A stretch of 64,000 bases of DNA from Agrobacterium larrymoorei (GTDB taxonomy: Bacteria; Pseudomonadota; Alphaproteobacteria; Rhizobiales; Rhizobiaceae). A program made the translations under genes and the position numbers. This document shows, in pieces, positions 61,961 through 64,000 of the stretch. The stretch spans positions 947,501 through 1,011,500 of the forward strand of contig NZ_CP039692.1 in the NCBI RefSeq assembly GCF_005145045.1, written 5' to 3'. Under the pieces are notes generated by a model. It was not told the DNA's origin, made no database searches, and worked only from the letters and a program-made list of their open reading frames with translations. Numbering within the stretch: position 1 is the stretch's first letter; the number at the start of each line of letters is the position of its first letter.

Positions 61961-62587
61961 ATGGCTGCCAAGATCCGTTATCACGAAGGCGATATTTCCG
62001 CGAGCGATGCCGCTCGCTACACGGGCGCCATCGCGGTCGATACGGAGACATTGGGGCTGGTGCCGCGGCGCGACAGGCTTTGCGTGGTCCAGCTTTCTCC
62101 CGGTGACGGGACAGCCGATGTCGTGCGCATCGCAGCCGGTCAGAAGGCAGCGCCGAACCTGACCGCCATGTTAGAGGACCCGGCGCGAGAGAAGATTTTC
62201 CACTATGGGCGCTTCGATATCGCCGTCCTGTTTTACACTTTCGGCGTTACCACCACGCCCGTCTTCTGCACCAAGATCGCCTCGCGGCTGTGCCGCACCT
62301 ATACGGATCGCCACGGGCTGAAGGACAATTTGAAGGAGATGCTGGAAATCGATATCTCCAAGGCGCAGCAATCTTCCGACTGGGCGGCGGAAACGCTTTC
62401 GCAGGCGCAATTGGAATATGCGGCGTCCGACGTTCTGCATCTACACGCGTTGCGCGACAAGCTTACCCAGCGCCTGATCCGCGATGGTCGCTACGATCAC
62501 GCGACAGCCTGTTTCGCCTTCCTTCCCACCCGCTCGAAGCTTGATCTTCTTGGCTGGGAAGATACGGATATTTTTGCTCATAGCTAA
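61961..62587 (+). CDS. Ribonuclease D-like 3'-5' exonuclease
   Basis: A 208-residue DEDD exonuclease: AIAVDTETLGLVPRRDRLCVVQLS (D-E, about 23-46), KIFHYGRFDIAVLF (Asp, about 85) and LEYAASDVLHLHALRDKL (Tyr/Asp, about 148-152), in the order of RNase D. Lacks the HRDC domains of full RNase D, as in the short alphaproteobacterial forms that trim structured RNA or nanoRNA. Confidence 0.85.
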   Translation: MAAKIRYHEGDISASDAARYTGAIAVDTETLGLVPRRDRLCVVQLSPGDGTADVVRIAAGQKAAPNLTAMLEDPAREKIFHYGRFDIAVLFYTFGVTTTPVFCTKIASRLCRTYTDRHGLKDNLKEMLEIDISKAQQSSDWAAETLSQAQLEYAASDVLHLHALRDKLTQRLIRDGRYDHATACFAFLPTRSKLDLLGWEDTDIFAHS

Positions 62588-62626
62588 ATTGAGAAGTGCT
62601 GCCAGACGCGGAACATGTTTAACAGC

Positions 62627-62646
62627 CCGCTAAACATGGTTAGCGG
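62627..62646. other. Hairpin in the 264-bp gap after the RNase D-like gene
   Basis: CCGCTAA / TTAGCGG with a 6-nt loop. There is no T run. The rest of the gap (62588-62851) shows no gene or clear motif. Confidence 0.35.
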
Positions 62647-62851
62647 TGCGTTAATCTTTAGCCGCCATTCTTGTTGTCGATGATTCTATTGTCGCTGCTG
62701 CCTTGTTGCTTGCAGCCACGATCATCCGCCGCATGAGCGGACGAAATAGCACCTGTGTCGTCATGGGCTCTACCTGAGGAACGTGAGCCATTTCAAACCC
62801 GATGAAGCGCTGAGATGTGAGCAGCACGCACCGGGTGAAAGGGATCGTTTC

Positions 62852-64000
62852 ATGCTGCCGCCTGTCACTGCCGTCTCAGCGGGGGATTTCTCCTTTTCGG
62901 CTGCGGCTCCGCGTTCGGAGCCGACGAACACTGCCGTCACTGTGCCGAGCCTCCCTCAAGTCACACAGGATACATCTGCCTCCTCTCCCGCGGCTGTGGC
63001 GCGTGCCCTATCCGGCGAGCTGCAACTTCAGCAGGGCGGCACGATTTTGGCCGAGACGCTCGGCAAGCTGTTGAACATCGCGCGTATGGATGGCGAAACC
63101 GCAGACGCCTATGTGGGCCGCCTTGTGGCAACCATGCAGGCGCTGCCCGCCGACCAGTTGGCCTCACTTGAAAAGCAGCTCGGCTCACTTCTCAAGGGGA
63201 TGACGGTTTCAATTCTGATAGAGGCGCTGAAAAATGCCTCCGGGCCGGATGCCGCCAGACTGGCCGCGCTGTTTGAAATCGCGCGCGCCACACAAACCGG
63301 CGATGGCGCGAAACCAGCCCTGCCCGCCTATTTGCAGGACATCCAGCCGGATGAGCCAGCCCTCATTTTCCGCCCCGCCACCGCAGGTCAACCGCAGGCA
63401 CCAGCATCAAGCCCACTGAGCGTTGCACCAGCTGCCCAGCAAGTTGAGCAAGCACAAGGCAATAGTGTTGCGGCAGCAGCAAAACCGCCCATTACGCCGA
63501 TTGAGGGTGAAACACACAAGCCAAGCCCGCAGCTGACAACATCGGCAGCTCAACCGAATACCACCGCTCAAAACCTCGCAAAGCCACTTGCACCTGCGCT
63601 CCCCGTACAGACGACGAGCTTACCGGAAAAAATGCCGCTGCCGGCTGGCAGTCCAGCTGGTTCCGGCGTGTACAAAGCCGCTGAACCAGCCGCACCTGTA
63701 CCGACTGCTCCAATTGCGGCGCAGGCAAAGCCAGCTGTCATTGTTCAAAACACCGCATTGCCCGCAGCTGAGATCGATGAGGCCAATCCCATTGCAGCGA
63801 AGCTCATCGCGGCGGGCGCGCCACTGGCTGCGGCGAACGCCTTTATCACCGCCGAGCAGTTTCGCGGTGCAAGCCCGCAGGACATGGAAAAGCTGTTGCT
63901 GGCCGTTCTGCTTGGCAAGCTGCCGCAAAGCGCAGAGACGCCGCCTACCGCTTCCCCATTGACATCACAGCTTCCGCAACCGGAACCCCATGCCGAGCAG
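62852..64000 (+). CDS. Large Ala/Pro-rich protein, 5' part (truncated by the window end)
   Basis: An open frame of 383 codons with no stop before the window edge. ATG at 62852 has AAAGGGA 7-8 nt upstream. Residues about 1-150 look folded and helical (ELQLQQGGTILAETLGKLLNIARMDGE; GRLVATMQALPADQLASLEKQLGSLLKGM); about 165-300 are Ala/Pro/Thr/Gln-rich and low complexity; a folded patch returns near 305-350 (EIDEANPIAAKLIAAGAPLAAANAFITAEQF). FliK-like flagellar hook-length proteins have such architecture, but the diagnostic C-terminal domain is not in view. Confidence 0.75.
   Translation, partial: MLPPVTAVSAGDFSFSAAAPRSEPTNTAVTVPSLPQVTQDTSASSPAAVARALSGELQLQQGGTILAETLGKLLNIARMDGETADAYVGRLVATMQALPADQLASLEKQLGSLLKGMTVSILIEALKNASGPDAARLAALFEIARATQTGDGAKPALPAYLQDIQPDEPALIFRPATAGQPQAPASSPLSVAPAAQQVEQAQGNSVAAAAKPPITPIEGETHKPSPQLTTSAAQPNTTAQNLAKPLAPALPVQTTSLPEKMPLPAGSPAGSGVYKAAEPAAPVPTAPIAAQAKPAVIVQNTALPAAEIDEANPIAAKLIAAGAPLAAANAFITAEQFRGASPQDMEKLLLAVLLGKLPQSAETPPTASPLTSQLPQPEPHAEQ

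Noticed and set aside
1-64000. CRISPR array, prophage, transposase or tRNA genes
   Set aside because: No regular direct repeats, phage structural genes, transposase motifs or cloverleaf sequences were seen. The holin-like call at 9397 is a name for a membrane protein superfamily and not a sign of a prophage.

Overview
The window reads as chromosomal or chromid DNA of an alphaproteobacterium of the Rhizobium/Agrobacterium group. Supporting signs are a complete PhyR-NepR-EcfG general stress response (GSR) locus with several HWE-family kinases, a PutA without a DNA-binding domain next to an Lrp-type PutR, a carboxyspermidine route to spermidine, a class III nucleotide cyclase, lpsL-type sugar epimerases, and sRNAs with CCTCCTCCC loops. 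There is no prophage, insertion sequence, CRISPR array, tRNA or rRNA. No taxonomic assignment was computed.

Layout. 0-9 kb: the end of an M23 peptidase gene, a sulfate ABC operon (cysA, cysW, cysT, sbp, minus strand), a 3-hydroxyisobutyryl-CoA hydrolase, a DUF2934 protein, and the carboxyspermidine dehydrogenase/decarboxylase pair. 9-16.6 kb: a stress-response block with DUF883 and holin-like membrane proteins, a GalE/ExoB epimerase, a PRC-barrel lipo/periplasmic-type protein, two HWE histidine kinases, phyR, nepR and ecfG. Four exact EcfG-type promoters (GGAAC-N16/17-CGTT) lie in intergenic DNA of this block. One drives no protein gene but a short, terminator-ended, C-rich-looped RNA of about 105 nt. 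16.6-31.8 kb: putR/putA, a spermidine/putrescine-type ABC operon with an agmatinase-family enzyme and a nitrilase-family hydrolase under a divergent LysR, an ALDH7-type aldehyde dehydrogenase with its own divergent LysR, and an adenylate cyclase. 32-34.3 kb: ugd and lpsL, which make UDP-glucuronate and UDP-galacturonate.

34.3-42.5 kb: a small unknown gene with a strongly folded 5' leader that pairs its ribosome binding site, a btuFCD-type transporter behind a cobalamin riboswitch, a membrane PQQ glucose dehydrogenase, and a TerC-CBS-CorC protein preceded by a structured leader and a terminator. 42.5-47.5 kb: asparagine catabolism (asparaginase, permease, aspartase, GntR regulator). 47.6-58.5 kb: assimilatory nitrate reduction (nasT, nasS, then nrtABC-nirBD-nasA). 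A sigma-54 promoter and an ANTAR-type antitermination leader precede nrtA, so the NasT/NasS control circuit can be read from the DNA. 58.6-64 kb: a Gfo/Idh/MocA oxidoreductase, a long inverted repeat, an sRNA with three anti-Shine-Dalgarno loops, a serine dehydrogenase-like SDR, a nucleoside deoxyribosyltransferase family protein, an RNase D-like exonuclease, and the start of a large Ala/Pro-rich protein cut by the window end.

The most notable content is RNA-level: the EcfG-driven sRNA (13.6 kb), the three-way-junction leader at 34.7 kb, the triple-loop anti-SD sRNA (60.3 kb), the NasT leader (49.7 kb), and the cobalamin riboswitch with a possible 41-residue ORF after it. All functional statements are by inspection; no database search was run.
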